A stretch of DNA of 64,000 nucleotides from Lunularia cruciata (taxonomy: Eukaryota; Streptophyta; Marchantiopsida; Lunulariales; Lunulariaceae). The position numbers and the translations under genes were made by a program. This document shows positions 12,401 through 23,763 of the stretch, one piece after another. The stretch lies in NCBI GenBank assembly GCA_948567375.1, contig OX419762.1, forward strand, positions 32,927,465 through 32,991,464. Direction: 5' to 3'. How positions within the stretch are numbered: the stretch's first letter is position 1; each line of letters opens with the position of its first letter. A model generated the notes under the pieces. The model ran no database searches and was not told the DNA's origin. It worked only from the letters and a program-made list of their open reading frames with translations.

Positions 12401-15400
12401 GGCATGCTGATGAAGAGAGTGAGAATCGTGCATCCGGAGCGTATGTAGCCCTCCAAATCGACAGGCATGTTTGACAGCCACTCCATAACCTGAAACAAAC
12501 GTCTGATTATTAATCTGACGACAGCCTCGATCAATTGAAGGAGATCATGATCAGAGTAATGAAATCAGCTGCTTACGAGTCCATGAAATCCGCTGAAGAT
12601 AGGCAGTACTATCACTCTCCTCTACCTCCATATATCCAAGTTATTACTGCCAATGCATTAACCTATAATTCCACTCTTAGAAGATAGGTGATAACTAATT
12701 TTAGTAACTTCAACACCCTAAATTCGAAATATGACAGCTCCATTGCTGTTTATCCAAGGAAATCACTTGGATAGTTCAGTCAAGAACCTCCTTTCCCCTG
12801 GTTTGAGCAGTTCGCTGATATTCTATCTACCTATCTAGAATGGATAGCCCTCTTGTTATGTCAAAATCTTCGCATGTGACGCACTCCTTACCAGTGCATT
12901 TCAGTCTTTAACTCATCCCTTCTGCTAGCGCCATCTGTACAGGGTTGTATGATTCCAGGCTAAGGCACACAGTAACCTATTTCTCACCGATCAGTCGCAA
13001 ACTTTCTTTGAGAATACTGTAAACTTGCATCGTTGCATCAGGATGTGAACACACACAGGACAATTTAACAACTTAGTGAGCGCGATTATACCTGCTGGCG
13101 AAGCTGCCGTGGGAAATCCCCAGGATTCCAGTCATAGAGCTTAAAAGAGATACGACCGGTAGGATTCTGCATGTAGAGTGAGTATTTGTTAGCTGCAAGT
13201 TACCACATACGCAGAATGATTTCACAACTTCGACAACAATGCAAGCAACGGGGAGCAACTCAAAGGCTCTTGGGTTCTCCAGACAAGAAATGAAATCCAG
13301 CCACTCGCAAAACATGGAAATGACGACCCAGAGTCTTCGTTTCCTGTTTTTCAGTATTATCGAAGAAAAGTTCCAAGATGAACTCCCAATATTAAAACGG
13401 AAACTCACAGGAGCAGAATAAGTCGCTTGTTTATTGAGCCTGATTAGACCTCTTGAAGATTCCCACAGCTGAGTTGCATCGTTTACGTCAGCACTTGCGT
13501 TTTGAGTCAGACCGGAGTCTTCTTTGGAAGAGGTGTCCTCCATGAGCAAAGCCAGCAACGATTCTTCATCGTGTCCCCTAACCACCTGTTCTGCCTCCAC
13601 TACGTCCCGGGCGGCGATGCAGTGAGCCGGAAGGGTATAGGAACATATGTCCTGAGTATCACTTAACTGAACGTCTGAATTTAAGGGGGCATATTCAGGA
13701 TGGGAGAGGCAGTCTTTCTTATGGCCAAGTCGAAACACGGAATCCTCGGCTGCCTCTGTACCCTTCCTCGGAGGCTCAGATGTTGACAACCCGTCTGCAC
13801 CACCAAGTAACTTCCTAGTCATCAAATTGTACAACTAATCCCGGTATAAAAGAATATATATATTACAAGAAACTCGCCTCTCTAGGTCAGGGGTAAGCGG
13901 AATAGTCCCTACCGTCCACAACTTTTATGATAGACGAGTCCAAACAGTCCATCGCCCCATCAACACCACTTCCCGTAATGACATTGACATTCTCAACTGT
14001 TTCCCCAAGAGCACTGAGATTGTCGTTTGGAGAAGTAACAGCAGCTTGAAAACTTTGCTCTGCTCTCCCTCCACTTGTAGCTTTTTCGTCTCTTTCAAGT
14101 GGTTGAGTTAGATTTGTGTTGTTGCTTCTCTCTGATCCATCAAAAACCTGCGGTTAGCTTTCATAGATGAGCACGACATCGATTATGACTCTTCATTCAT
14201 TCTTGAAAGAGACTAAACCACGTCATTCTGAACGCACTTTAAAGGATCCAAGAGTAGAGAATGCAAGCCTCGTCTATTCTATAATCAGACTAACGAAGCG
14301 CAACTGTAAGAAGACCATCTTCCTCTGCTTTTGATAGAGGAAACTGATTGGCTCTTTTGAGTTTTTAGCCCTTAATGAAGTCCATCATCAGACTCATCGA
14401 GATCCATCTAGTCAGAATAGGAAATTAATTTGAGCGCACGCTCTGTAAATACACTTCTATCGATAAGATTAGGAGAGAATTTTAAGTACGCGTACGTTCC
14501 TTCCAACCGACAGTCCAGTTGGCTGATCTGCCTTTTAGTGTGGAAAACTGAAATTTCTTCCAGAACACGTACCATCTGTTGGGCTGCTGTCGGATCGGAA
14601 CTCGATATCACCACTGTCCAGAGGTGGCAAACTATCCTCTGACTCCAATGCCTTCCGTCTGCGCCGATTGTTGTGTCTTTCCAATTTCCTTCTACAACTT
14701 CTCTTTCCCTCGTCAAAATCACAGATAGGATGGAACCTGGAAAGCGTTTAAAATTCCTGGACTCATCAGTATCCAACTTTGGTATCAAATGCTTTATCGC
14801 TAATATGTCCACGTACTGTTTCTCAAACTAATTTAGACGGACAAAGCAGCGTGCACCTGCTAGAAAGCCAATGGTCAAAAAAATCTCTAAATGATTTACA
14901 TGAATCATATCCCAGGTCTAAAACAGAATTTGGGTCTCAATTCCGGGGATTGGTATTAGATCAATGGAGTACTTCGCAAAAAAACTGAATACACAACAGC
15001 AGCTCTGCTGCAGAACAATTGAGATGCCGACATAAGCCCTTCGAAAAAATAACAGGATAAGGGAAATGTTTACTCTAAGCGATATTCCTCAACATCGAAA
15101 GTCCAGAAGGATCCTTAGAAATAAGATACTGACTTGCCACATTGCTGACAATATCGGTGCGGCTGATTGCGTAAAACAACGCGATTGGCGTGAGCACATC
15201 TTAGGCAGACTCGATGGCGTTGATGATATCCCTTCAAATTCGTAAGTTCGGCACCACACGACTGAACTTGACATCGCGGTACCGGCTTCGATCTTTTCCG
15301 GCTTACCCCGCTATCATCGTCATCATTATCCGTGCAAGCGCAAGGAACTCTTCCTGCCAAAAAATTTGGACAATCCAACCGCGGATCTCTCCACTCCTGA

Positions 15401-15672
15401 TCCGCTCCCATCTGCTGAGAACCGGATGAGATGGAATCCGTCTGCATATGATCCGCGGACGAGGTCTCATGTATGTGAAATTTTTCGTGATTATGATCAT
15501 GGTGCTCGTGATCATGCTCGTGAATTAAGCCCGCAGGTGGGACGGGTAACGCGCAGCTGGTGCTCCTATCACCCTCCAAGGAATGAGAAGCCAGGGACGG
15601 ATTCGCGAGCAGCAACACGCTGTCCCATTCCCAGGCAAGACCTGTTTCGTGCCCGTGTGCCATAATATTCAT
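9453..15672 (-). CDS. SPL7: SPL7-like SBP-box transcription factor (copper-deficiency regulator), 12 exons
   Basis: Exons on the minus strand: 15672-15134, 14736-14573, 14131-13920, 13834-13409, 13166-13092, 12489-12382, 12326-12276, 12100-12025, 11770-11635, 11205-11055, 10893-10297, 9992-9453. They give 3,075 nt (1,024 aa), with GT-AG introns of 55-602 nt. The complete SBP domain spans residues 133-208, with zinc ligands around C134, C139, C156, C159, C175, C178, H182, C194 and the basic signal KRSCRRKLER. HRVCLRCA and YCQQCGK are typical of SPL7 and CRR1. Also seen: an acidic/aromatic N-terminus (LAWEWDSVLLL), a His-rich stretch 51-69, conserved core blocks (RISFKLYDWNPGDFP, NMPVDLEGYIRSGCTIL, GGLSNFIPLL), an ankyrin-like part, and a membrane segment at about 980-1000. 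By family knowledge it binds GTAC promoter sites under copper shortage. The start is the first in-frame ATG after an upstream stop. Least certain are the exon 3 ends and the 55-nt intron 6. Confidence 0.93.
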
Positions 15673-15686
15673 TATCTCTTCGCCAT
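15672..15686 (-). promoter_or_regulatory. four-codon uORF overlapping the SPL7 start codon
   Basis: The nearest upstream ATG (15,686) opens a frame coding only M-A-K-R, then TAA. The last A of TAA is the first A of the main ATG (TAATG). A minimal uORF ending on the start codon would be expected to lower or regulate initiation. This is a structural observation only. Confidence 0.6.
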
Positions 15687-16600
15687 GCCCTTCCTTCCTC
15701 TCCCTTTTCCTCCTATCACCACCACCTTAGAACATCGACACTGTCATACGAAGGCCCTCGCCTGATACACCTCTCGCCTTAACTCCAATATCGTCCGCCC
15801 ACTGCCAGCAAGCCAGCCAGTCCTCAAGTCAATTCGTCCTGCTGCGCCTGCATCCTCAACTCGTCCTCCTCTACAATCTCTATCCTATCCCGCATCAACC
15901 TCCGCAATTGTCACAGCAGCAACCAGAGCAATTCCGCACAGAATCTTTCCTCAACATAGCTCCTTATCCTCCTCCCTCCCGACCTCTCCCCGGCAAATAA
16001 CCTAAAATTGTCTCCCCTCTGCGCACATCGACCTCGTCCACATGCGGCCCGAGCGCATCAACAGAGCCCAAAGTAAACGCCCCCCCCAACAGACAAATGA
16101 AAGTAGAGTGCACGCTTCGCTTTCATCAAGCGCTGCTCGCATTCATTGACGTCCTTGACAGTCCAAATATAGCAGATTTGCCGGATGTCGACACATTGTG
16201 GTTACTTGCATCGAACGAGCTGCTGCTGCTTGATGCCTCCGAAGCATAGTACCGTCGCAGGATTGGCAGCTGCATGGAAGCAGCCATCACATTCGATCCG
16301 ATAACTTCACCTTCGGTCCGGGCGAATATAATAATCAAACCATCATCATCAATTTCGGAATGGCGAAGACCGGCTCTTCCCCCTTCCTCACCCCCGCTAA
16401 TGTTCGTCTCGAGGTCAGCCCTCCCCAGTGGTGTAAGTACTGGATATAGATGGACCTTCAAAAGCGCAAGGGTTAAAGTTTATGGAGGAAGGAGGGAGGA
16501 AGAGGTCCCTCCATTAACTCGAGTTTATAAAATGGATCACATGACATTATCCACTTATATTGTACCGTAATCACGGATTGAGGTTCAACTTATTATTTTT
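15687..16600 (-). promoter_or_regulatory. 5' UTR and promoter region of the SPL7-like gene
   Basis: Immediately upstream (minus sense) is a purine-rich leader (GGAGGAAAAGGGAGAGGAAG), followed by a long region that is C-rich on the plus strand, as often seen in plant 5' UTRs. A 111-codon minus-strand frame at 16,126-16,461 has a Ser-rich C-terminus and matches nothing I know. It may be leader sequence. Three GTAC tetramers are present, no more than chance. Confidence 0.4.
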
Positions 16601-17490
16601 ATCATTTTACACCCTATTCAAACGCTAAGCGTTTGCTGTGAGTTTATATATATATATGGCATGCAAAGTTTTCATTTTACAGTTAAATTCAATTGGAAAT
16701 GAGTAAAAAACTGCATGGAATGCCAAATCGAGTGGGAAAGTTTATAATGATATAATTATCTGTATATGCAATTATTAAAACTATTTTTAAATTAGCCAAA
16801 TGAGGTTGACGTGAATTGTATTTAAGGCTCATACTCCTGTAGTCCTACCAAAGACATACCAACTAAATTCTAGTACATATGAACCATGTAATCTTGATCT
16901 TAGTCATTAACTATGATTTGATATTAAAACTTGATATATTGCCTTCCAAGTGATGATACGTGATAAAGAGCTTTAAAAAGTAATAAGGTTATAATAATCA
17001 ACCGTGATTAATTCGGATTTTTTCTCATTCATAACTATTAGAATTCCTTATGGTCATGAACTCCTATAAATAAATAAAAGATTTCAAATCTCAAATTTTA
17101 TTTATACTCATATGGGTTACGCCAACACAAGACAAGAAAGATAAACTACTAACATCTGAATTGAGTTCAAACTGTGCTCATTTGTACCATTCAGTGCAGA
17201 AAAGGTTTTTTTAATTTCCTAGACAAATTTTAAGTTACTCTTTCTTTTAAAAAAGTGAATTTAGCGAGACTACGACTCGGAGAGCATAAATGACTTCCGT
17301 TTCAATATATATGTGTGAAATAAACAATATATGCACTCACTATAGCAATAGTCATATCAATTTTTTCCTACAATTCTATCTGCTCAAAATCTTGATCAAG
17401 CTTCTATTTCTACGATATCAAGATTATATTCAAGATTCATATAGTAGTAAAATAAATGATATCAGACTTAAGTATATTATAATATTCATT
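16601..17490. other. AT-rich spacer
   Basis: AT-rich sequence with a short (TA)n run near 16,648. I see no gene or known repeat boundary. Confidence 0.4.
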
Positions 17491-17778
17491 GTTCTTCCGC
17501 TTTCCACTAAATTGGTCTCGCGAGCATTCCGCCTGAGTTGTTGACTTTCACTTTTCATCTGGATGAAAGTGCCCCACGTGCCCTTTACGCCTGCCCTTCA
17601 AGTGCCCCTCGCCTACGTGCCCTTTACGCCGAGTCATTCCGAATGACATTTACCGAGGCTGCTGGGACGGAGTTAGCCTTTGAGTCTCGACCAAAAGGGC
17701 TTTACAAGCTGCGTTGCCCTCCTTCACTCGAGCCATATTGTTGGATCAAGCTTTCGCACCTTGTCCAAGATTTCCTTG
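17491..17778 (-). pseudogene. rrn18: nuclear copy of mitochondrial 18S rRNA (rrn18 fragment, NUMT)
   Basis: Minus-strand landmarks follow small-subunit rRNA order: CTTGGACAAGGTGCGAAAGC, TTGATCCAACAATATGGC, GAGTGAAGGAGGGCAACGCA, GCTTGTAAAGC, GGCTAACTCCGTCCCAGCAG, CATTCGGAATGACTCGGCGT, AAAGGGCACGTAGGCG, AAAGTGAAAGTC and GGAATGCTCGCGAGACCAAT. The CATTCGGAATGACT and GCACGTAGGCG blocks fit plant mitochondrial rrn18 better than plastid 16S. About 110 nt of the normal spacing is missing, including the stretch between the 515 region and CATTCGG. The piece is a rearranged insertion, not a functional gene. Confidence 0.88.
17576..17630. repeat. internal 16-nt direct duplication in the rrn18 fragment
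   Basis: ACGTGCCCTTTACGCC occurs at 17,576-17,591 and again at 17,615-17,630. In genuine rrn18 this block is single, so the duplication arose during or after insertion. Confidence 0.9.
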
Positions 17779-17942
17779 TTCACAATTAATAATTTAATTT
17801 AATTAGGCGTTTTTATATAGGCTTCAACTGTGTCCAAGATTTCCCTGTTTATAATTAATAAATTTCTTATTTATTATATTCAAATATTTTTATTTTTATT
17901 ATTTAATTAGGCATTTTTATATAGGCTTCAATTGTCTTCAAA
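17765..17942 (+). repeat. two-copy tandem repeat at the edge of the NUMT
   Basis: Unit 1 (17,765-17,833) and unit 2 (17,834-17,940) both begin CCAAGATTTCC and end with TTTTTATATAGGCTTCAA. Unit 2 has an AT-rich expansion in the middle. The first nucleotides of the unit are the last of the rRNA-derived piece, so the NUMT border was copied. Confidence 0.8.
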
Positions 17943-19009
17943 ATGAGTTATTTCTCAATTCTGGAGAAGCTAAAAATGTGTTTTTAAAAAAACTTATAAT
18001 TATCCTTTTCTTTATAAACTCTTCATGATAAGGTATAAATCTTTCTATGAGAGCTAAGTTAGATCATGATATTGTTCTATAATTATATCTTCCTTCAAAG
18101 ATATGTATATTGTGTAGATCTTAGTTTTTGAAGTATCCTCAACAACCTCAAATAGTGTTTAAGGTAGTGTATGAATGCATCTCAAGTTTATTCATTCTCT
18201 TACTTTAATCTTGAGGTCCATTTAGATGATAGGTTTTGGCATAAGTAAACAAACTCAACAAATTTAACCTTAAGGCTCAATTGGGTGATGGGTTTTGGTA
18301 TTAGTTGTCTACACCTTGTTGCAACAACCTACTTTCTTTAACCTACACTTTGTAGATTATATCATCTTGTTGCACTTCACTTGGAAGATCCTCTTCTTGA
18401 ATGGTGTTGAGGGTTGGTCCAATGTTGCACTTCCTCTTCTTGCTCTTCTTTGGTCGAGGTGAGGCGACCGCGTAGGAAAAACAAAGGATGGGAAGACCCC
18501 ATCAAGCCGTACAAGGGAGAGACAAAAAAGGTAACATGGGGTTAAGCCCCAATAGAGTCTACAGTCTTCTTTGGTCTGGTTTTCTTGTTCTACATCTTAC
18601 TCCTCTTCTTGTGGTGCAAACTATGCATCTTCATATTGATCCTTGTTTATGGACTTTAATGTTGACTCTTCCATGGTAAAGGAGTCACCCTCTTCTTCTT
18701 GATTTTCTCATTTTGAGTCTTTTGCTTCTGCTTCCATAGACATATCTACTACTTGGAAATATTTCTTGGTCTCTTAATTGGGTATTGAGGTCTAGATGGT
18801 GTTGCTCTCTTCTTCTTGTGGATTGTAGTATTTTCTTCTTTGTCTATACATACAAACCTCCTAGTTTCTACATCTACTACTTTATATTTTTTAATAATTA
18901 CCTTTCCTTTGGGTTGTGAAGTGAGGTACTCCGTTAGATGATACCATGTGCTCTTCTTTGGTTAACAAGTTCCTCAACCCCATATAGAAGTGGATGGTAA
19001 ATGAGATTA
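17943..19009. other. TE-derived sequence, unassigned
   Basis: CT- and TTC-rich sequence with no frame I can assign. It resembles decayed coding DNA of the gag or coiled-coil type seen elsewhere in the window, but alignment by eye is not convincing. Confidence 0.3.
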
Positions 19010-19399
19010 TGCAAAAGACCAAGGAGAGAAATAAGAGAATGGAAGATCATATTAGGACTCTCAATGCCTAGCACTGAACTCCAAACTTGGGAACTCCAAA
19101 TGCTTAGCTTGAGCTTGGCTTTGGTATTTGTAGGTAACCTATTTACAAGACTCCCAAGGAGATTACTTCACAAGGTTCCTTCTAGGAGTTGCCTTACTTG
19201 GAGTGCAAGCTAAGCTAACTATCAACTTGACATACAAGTTACTCTACCCTTGGAAGGTTTCTAGAAGCTTCTCACCATGAAGCTTCTTGTGTGCTTCTAG
19301 CACATTCTCATGCTATTTATACTTCATTTTGCTATATTTAGCATAGACTACTAACTCATTAGCTTCTACTAACTTTTCTACTAACTCCATGTTATTATA
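19010..19399 (-). mobile_element. solo LTR of the heat-element (A/B) Ty3 family, minus orientation
   Basis: The left end, TGCAAAAGACCAAGGAGAG, and right end, AACTCCATGTTATTATA, match the ends of the LTRs of element B. Length is about 390 bp. Flanks GATTA (19,005-19,009) and GATCA (19,400-19,404) are a near-perfect 5-bp target duplication. No internal region is attached, so it is a solo LTR left by recombination between LTRs. Confidence 0.8.
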
Positions 19400-19504
19400 G
19401 ATCAGGTATGTGGCTCCACCATCTTCCTCAAACTCTTTGAGCATGCTCCTTGGTTACAAGTAGAACATATTTTCCCAATTGACCAGCTCTCCTTGCTACA
19501 TATA

Positions 19505-19927
19505 TGTAACAATATGGAGTTTAGCAATTAAGTTAATAGGGCTAATGAAGTAGCAAATAAGATAAATTAGTCTAGAATATTCTAGAAGTATCTAGGAAGC
19601 TTCTTGGGAAGCTTCTTGGCTAGTTTAGCTTGCACCCCAAATAGGTAGCTTCTAGAAGGAAGCTTCTAGAAGCTTCCAATTAGCTTAGTTTGCATGCCAA
19701 AAAGTAGCTTCTGGAAGGAAGCTTCTTGAGAAGCTTCCCAATTAATTTAGCTTGCACTCCAAGAAATCAACTCAAGGAAAATTCTTGAGAAGCTTCTCAA
19801 GAGCCTTGTATGATCCCTATAAATACAAGAGCCAAAGCTCATGCTAGGCATTTGTAGTTTATCTACATTAAGTGTCCCAATGTGATCTCCATTCTCCTAT
19901 TTCTCTTCTTGGTTTTATTCTTTTACA
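19505..19927 (+). mobile_element. solo LTR of the same family, plus orientation
   Basis: It begins TGTAACAATATGGAGTTTAG, ends CTTGGTTTTATTCTTTTACA, and is 423 bp long. It has a CCCTATAAATAC TATA box at 19,816-19,826 and a perfect four-unit GAA/TTC array at 19,658-19,677. Flanks ATATA and ATGTA are a 4-of-5 match for a target duplication. It lies head to head with the solo LTR at 19,010-19,399. Confidence 0.82.
19658..19677. promoter_or_regulatory. heat-shock-element-like array in the solo LTR
   Basis: GGAAGCTTCTAGAAGCTTCC fits four contiguous alternating nGAAn/nTTCn pentamers, the canonical binding pattern of heat-shock factors. Upstream of the LTR TATA box by about 140 bp. Confidence 0.75.
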
Positions 19928-22249
19928 ATGTACTTGAAGAAGATGGTTGGATTGTTGTTGATGTACTTTGTCCTCTCTAGTCAAAATAATTTCATCATTG
20001 CCTATACAACCATGTTCCAAGTTGGATCCTTATAATTTCCCACCCTCTAGTTGTTGTTGGTGGACCTCTTCCCTTCAAAGGATGCAATGAGTTGTGCATT
20101 CATTTGCTTGTCTAGATGCCCAAACTTTGTATCAAGGGTTATGCCTGCAAGGTGACTTGTATCTAGAAAAAGGAATTTACTCCACTTTTCCTCTATCCCT
20201 CTCAAATCCCTTGTTGCTTTATCCTTCTTCCTCTTCAATAAATTCCTCTTCAATCATCAATAATCAAAAAATCACTAACCTCCTAATTCCAAAGCAAGAA
20301 GGAGAGATGCTTTCTTTGAATAAGCTCACTTTTATAATAAATTACCCATTTGTTCACTATTAGTGGACAAAGAATTGTCTCAAGGATCTTCTGAATAAAT
20401 AATATATTTCTTATAGAGTGCAAAGTACTAATTCAAACAGCTACAAAGTATTGTTAAAGATTGGAAAGAACTATGAAGGTGTAAGATTATGGCTTGCTCT
20501 TTGATTCAAGACTAAAAGTTGTAGCAAAAAGTGAAATTGCTCCAAATACACTTGATTTTATAGCTTGGGTTTTTAATCAATAGGTGGGAAATCACTCCAT
20601 ACACACATGAACCCTTTGGTGGATACCAATGGTCTTGGTTGCAATTCTTTGTCCAAGTGGTAGCACATTCAATTTGATGTAAGATCTTTGGATCCAAAGA
20701 TGTTCAAGGTCTTGAGTCTTTGGGTCTTTCAGTTTGAAGTACTTTTGTACTTGTATTCTTTGCCTTCGACCACTCTTTAGACTTGACCTTTTTTTCATTC
20801 TTCCTTTGGAGTGCCTTTGTGTTTGTAGTTGTTCCCTTCGTATCCTTGTATGTATATGCACAACTCCAAAGAAAACTCAACAATAGGTTTTATTTCATGA
20901 ACAAGCAATTATTCTACCATAACCTTGTAGAAAAGAGAACAAAAAAATAAAAAACAACTTTTGGAAAATGTGAGCAGTACGAGGTTCCCTTTGTTAAATT
21001 AGGCTTGCAATATATATTATTAAATTTTTATAAATTTTAAATTTATAAAAGATAGTTTAATTTTATTAAATATGTATTTTTCTATTTTATTTTGAAAATA
21101 TCAAACTTCTTCTATTTTTAGTCTCCAAAATATTATTACCACAAATTTAAGTATCTTGCTAGATATATTGTCTTCTTCCTTTGAGGTTTTTTGTAATTAG
21201 AAATCTAAAATTGATTACAAAATCCCCTTAAAATTTATTATTAAATATCTACTCTTTTCAAATAAGATTCAATTATTTATCTACTATCATTTAATAACTA
21301 AAAAGCCCATTAGTTATTGCTTAAACTTTGCTTTAAGAAGATAATTAAGGTTATAAAAGAGTAAATTCAAAAGAACAAGTGATTAGGATATAAGAGAAGA
21401 GATGGTCTAAGGATCCAAATAGAATATATTTGAAGTGCTAAAGATCGCATAGAGTCATGTTAATTATATCTGATACAAATATACTCTTATTTTCTAGCAA
21501 AGTTAACAATTAATTTCCAAGCCAAGTTTCTCAATCCATATGAAAGTTCCTCCATAACTTAGAGCCCTAATCTATACAAAGGAAGGTTCTTTCATACTTT
21601 CATACATATTCAAATTTCTTATAGTTTAGTAATTAGTCAATAACTAATTATGTAGACCATATTATTTAAGTTCAATTATTATCATTTTCATTCTTTTAAT
21701 CTAATTTAATATGAAGTATAATTATTAACAAACTATTTTAGTGAAAACCTATGCAATATGGCAAAACACTATTAAAGACAACCAAAATTAGAGTTTTAAG
21801 AATTTTGATATAACACTAGCTCTTAATTGAAATGTGGCCACTTGTTCTCTCCTTGCTCAAGTGATTTAACTTGAATTAGAGCATACATTTTCAAAGTGAA
21901 ATTAGAGTCTTGACACTTAATTGCTAACCAAAACTAATCAATATCTTGCTAATTATGAGTCAAAATCCAAGTTTTTCTCAAAACTTAGGCTAACAACACT
22001 ACCAACTTCAAATTTTATAATGAATGCAAGGATAGCTAAGAGTTTAGAAGGTTGTAGTATATTTAATGAACTTCAATATGGGTTTTTTATTTAGGAAATA
22101 TACTATTGATAATAAATATAGTAAACAAAGGATATATTCTTGAAATATATATCTATAAATATCATGTATTTCATATAAATATAGTTCAATGTGGTTGCTA
22201 CCTATAGTAGATATGTCTTACAACTTGATTTAAAATGAATATCTATGGA
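19928..22249. other. decayed TE-derived sequence
   Basis: No intact frame. A minus-strand piece around 20,050-20,250 and one at 20,590-20,860 have charged, gag-like composition. The stretch near 21,110-21,180 resembles, on the minus strand, the coiled-coil coding relic at 63.1 kb (shared TTGTG.TA.TAATATT.TGGAGA pattern). Assignment is tentative. Confidence 0.35.
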
Positions 22250-23160
22250 TTGCTATAGATGATTATCTTTCTTCACAGCTACATTCAACTTTTGGAGATC
22301 TTGATATACTTTAATCTTTCTAAGTTTTTTCATACAGCTATAATTGTAGAAACTCATTTACTATTGAGTACAAGGAAAATAACACTAGCCCAAAGACACT
22401 TGTCTATCTCATCCTTCACTAACAATGAGCACTTTGGGTTGAGTCTATATTTCCTTTGACAAACCAGAATTGCACCTTCTTTTATGTCAATTAGGTGTTC
22501 AATAGATTATCAAGGACTTTTTGGCATCTACTTAATCTTTGAATTAAAGATGTCTTGATACTCTTGTAATAGTGCCGCACACTCTTCATACTCCTTCAAA
22601 GAGATATATGCTTATATAGTTTCAACAATTTGCCCTTAACTTTGACCACCTCTTGACAATCATCAATTTTGATGATATCTTCCACATGACTTACATGACT
22701 TGCACGTACCAAGTTTGAATGTTCATCTTGGTCTTTGGAGTTGTCATATCTTTCTTCTTCTTCAACTTAGTTACACTCCAAGTAGTTGAAAATATCTTCT
22801 TCCAAAGAATCCTCCAAGGTGTCATTCAAAGAATCCTCCATATAATTTTCTTCCAAGGAAGTGTCTCTCCAAGACGAGGGATCTTCTTCAAACACATTGT
22901 AACCACTTTTTGATGTAAAGCTTTAGGACCTTAGAATTTAAGATTATGTTGGTACCAATCTATAGTTACTTGGGACCCATATAGCTAAGGTCTTCCTATA
23001 AATGGGTATGGGTAAAAATGGGTAAAGAACCATGTTATTCATGCAATTCTTGTAATTCATGCAAAAAGGTACTTCGTCAATAATAGTCAAGATGTTAGAC
23101 AACAATCCTAAACATCTTCTTTGGGTCTGATTTGCAAATCTCAAGAGTTGAGGAGTAGGC
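22250..23160 (-). pseudogene. Athila-type Ty3 relic: reverse transcriptase N-terminus and protease
   Basis: Minus-strand 22,940-23,144 reads FANQTQRRCLGLLSNILTII, the counterpart of FVDQTRRWPLSMLSNITTII in the protease region of element C. Near 22,380-22,480 the sequence matches C just before its reverse transcriptase core (the DEIDKYLG region and the block around the HRIDLVEGA motif). The order RT then PR with rising coordinates equals that of C, so this is an old, stop-ridden relative in the same orientation. Confidence 0.7.
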
Positions 23161-23189
23161 TCAAATGTGGTATATCTTAGCTAGTGTAA

Positions 23190-23763
23190 TGTTGCAAGTA
23201 CAAGAGAACCCCAAGGAGAAATAAAAGAGAAGAAACACAAGGCTTCATCCCTCAATTCCCTGATGCCCCAAAAGAGCACTTATCTTTATTATATAGCAAA
23301 GAGGATCCACTCAAAGAGAGCTACATTCTTGGATTAGATACATGGATTGGTGATGATATGTCAATGAGCTCCACCCTTAGATTAGTTGTATGGATTGGTG
23401 ACATATCAATCCTTGTCCTATTTGGTTAGTCAAACAAGTTTGACTAGAGGAAATCTTTGGGGAATATTCTTATAGGAAGCTAAAAATAGCATGGGTAAGA
23501 TACAATTAGAAAGCTCTTGATGAGACAAACAAGAGGAGAAGGCTAAATTATTTTTTATCTTTTGAGCCCTAATTCATTTGTTTAGGTCTCCAAAATTGGC
23601 TCTAAAGTTTTTATGGTGTTTTTGGCCTCTAACCTATTAGTGTAAGTACTCTTTTGGTGACACTTATATCTGATCTATTTAGACCATCATATATAACATC
23701 CTTCCATCTATTACCAAGCCAATTTCCCATCTCTAGATAATATGTCTAGCTAGTGATATTACA
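23190..23763 (-). mobile_element. LTR-like element D, minus copy
   Basis: On the minus strand it begins TGTAATATCACTAGCTAGAC and ends GTTCTCTTGTACTTGCAACA, about 574 bp. A diverged copy lies at 31,814-32,395 in the opposite orientation. It interrupts the Athila-type relic between its protease and its gag end. No clean target duplication remains. Confidence 0.65.

Noticed and set aside
16126-16461. 111-codon minus-strand frame upstream of SPL7
   Set aside because: No recognised similarity and low-complexity Ser runs; treated as leader or promoter sequence.
15690-16570. GTAC copper-response motifs upstream of the SPL7-like gene
   Set aside because: Three GTAC tetramers in about 0.9 kb is what chance predicts, so no autoregulation claim is made.
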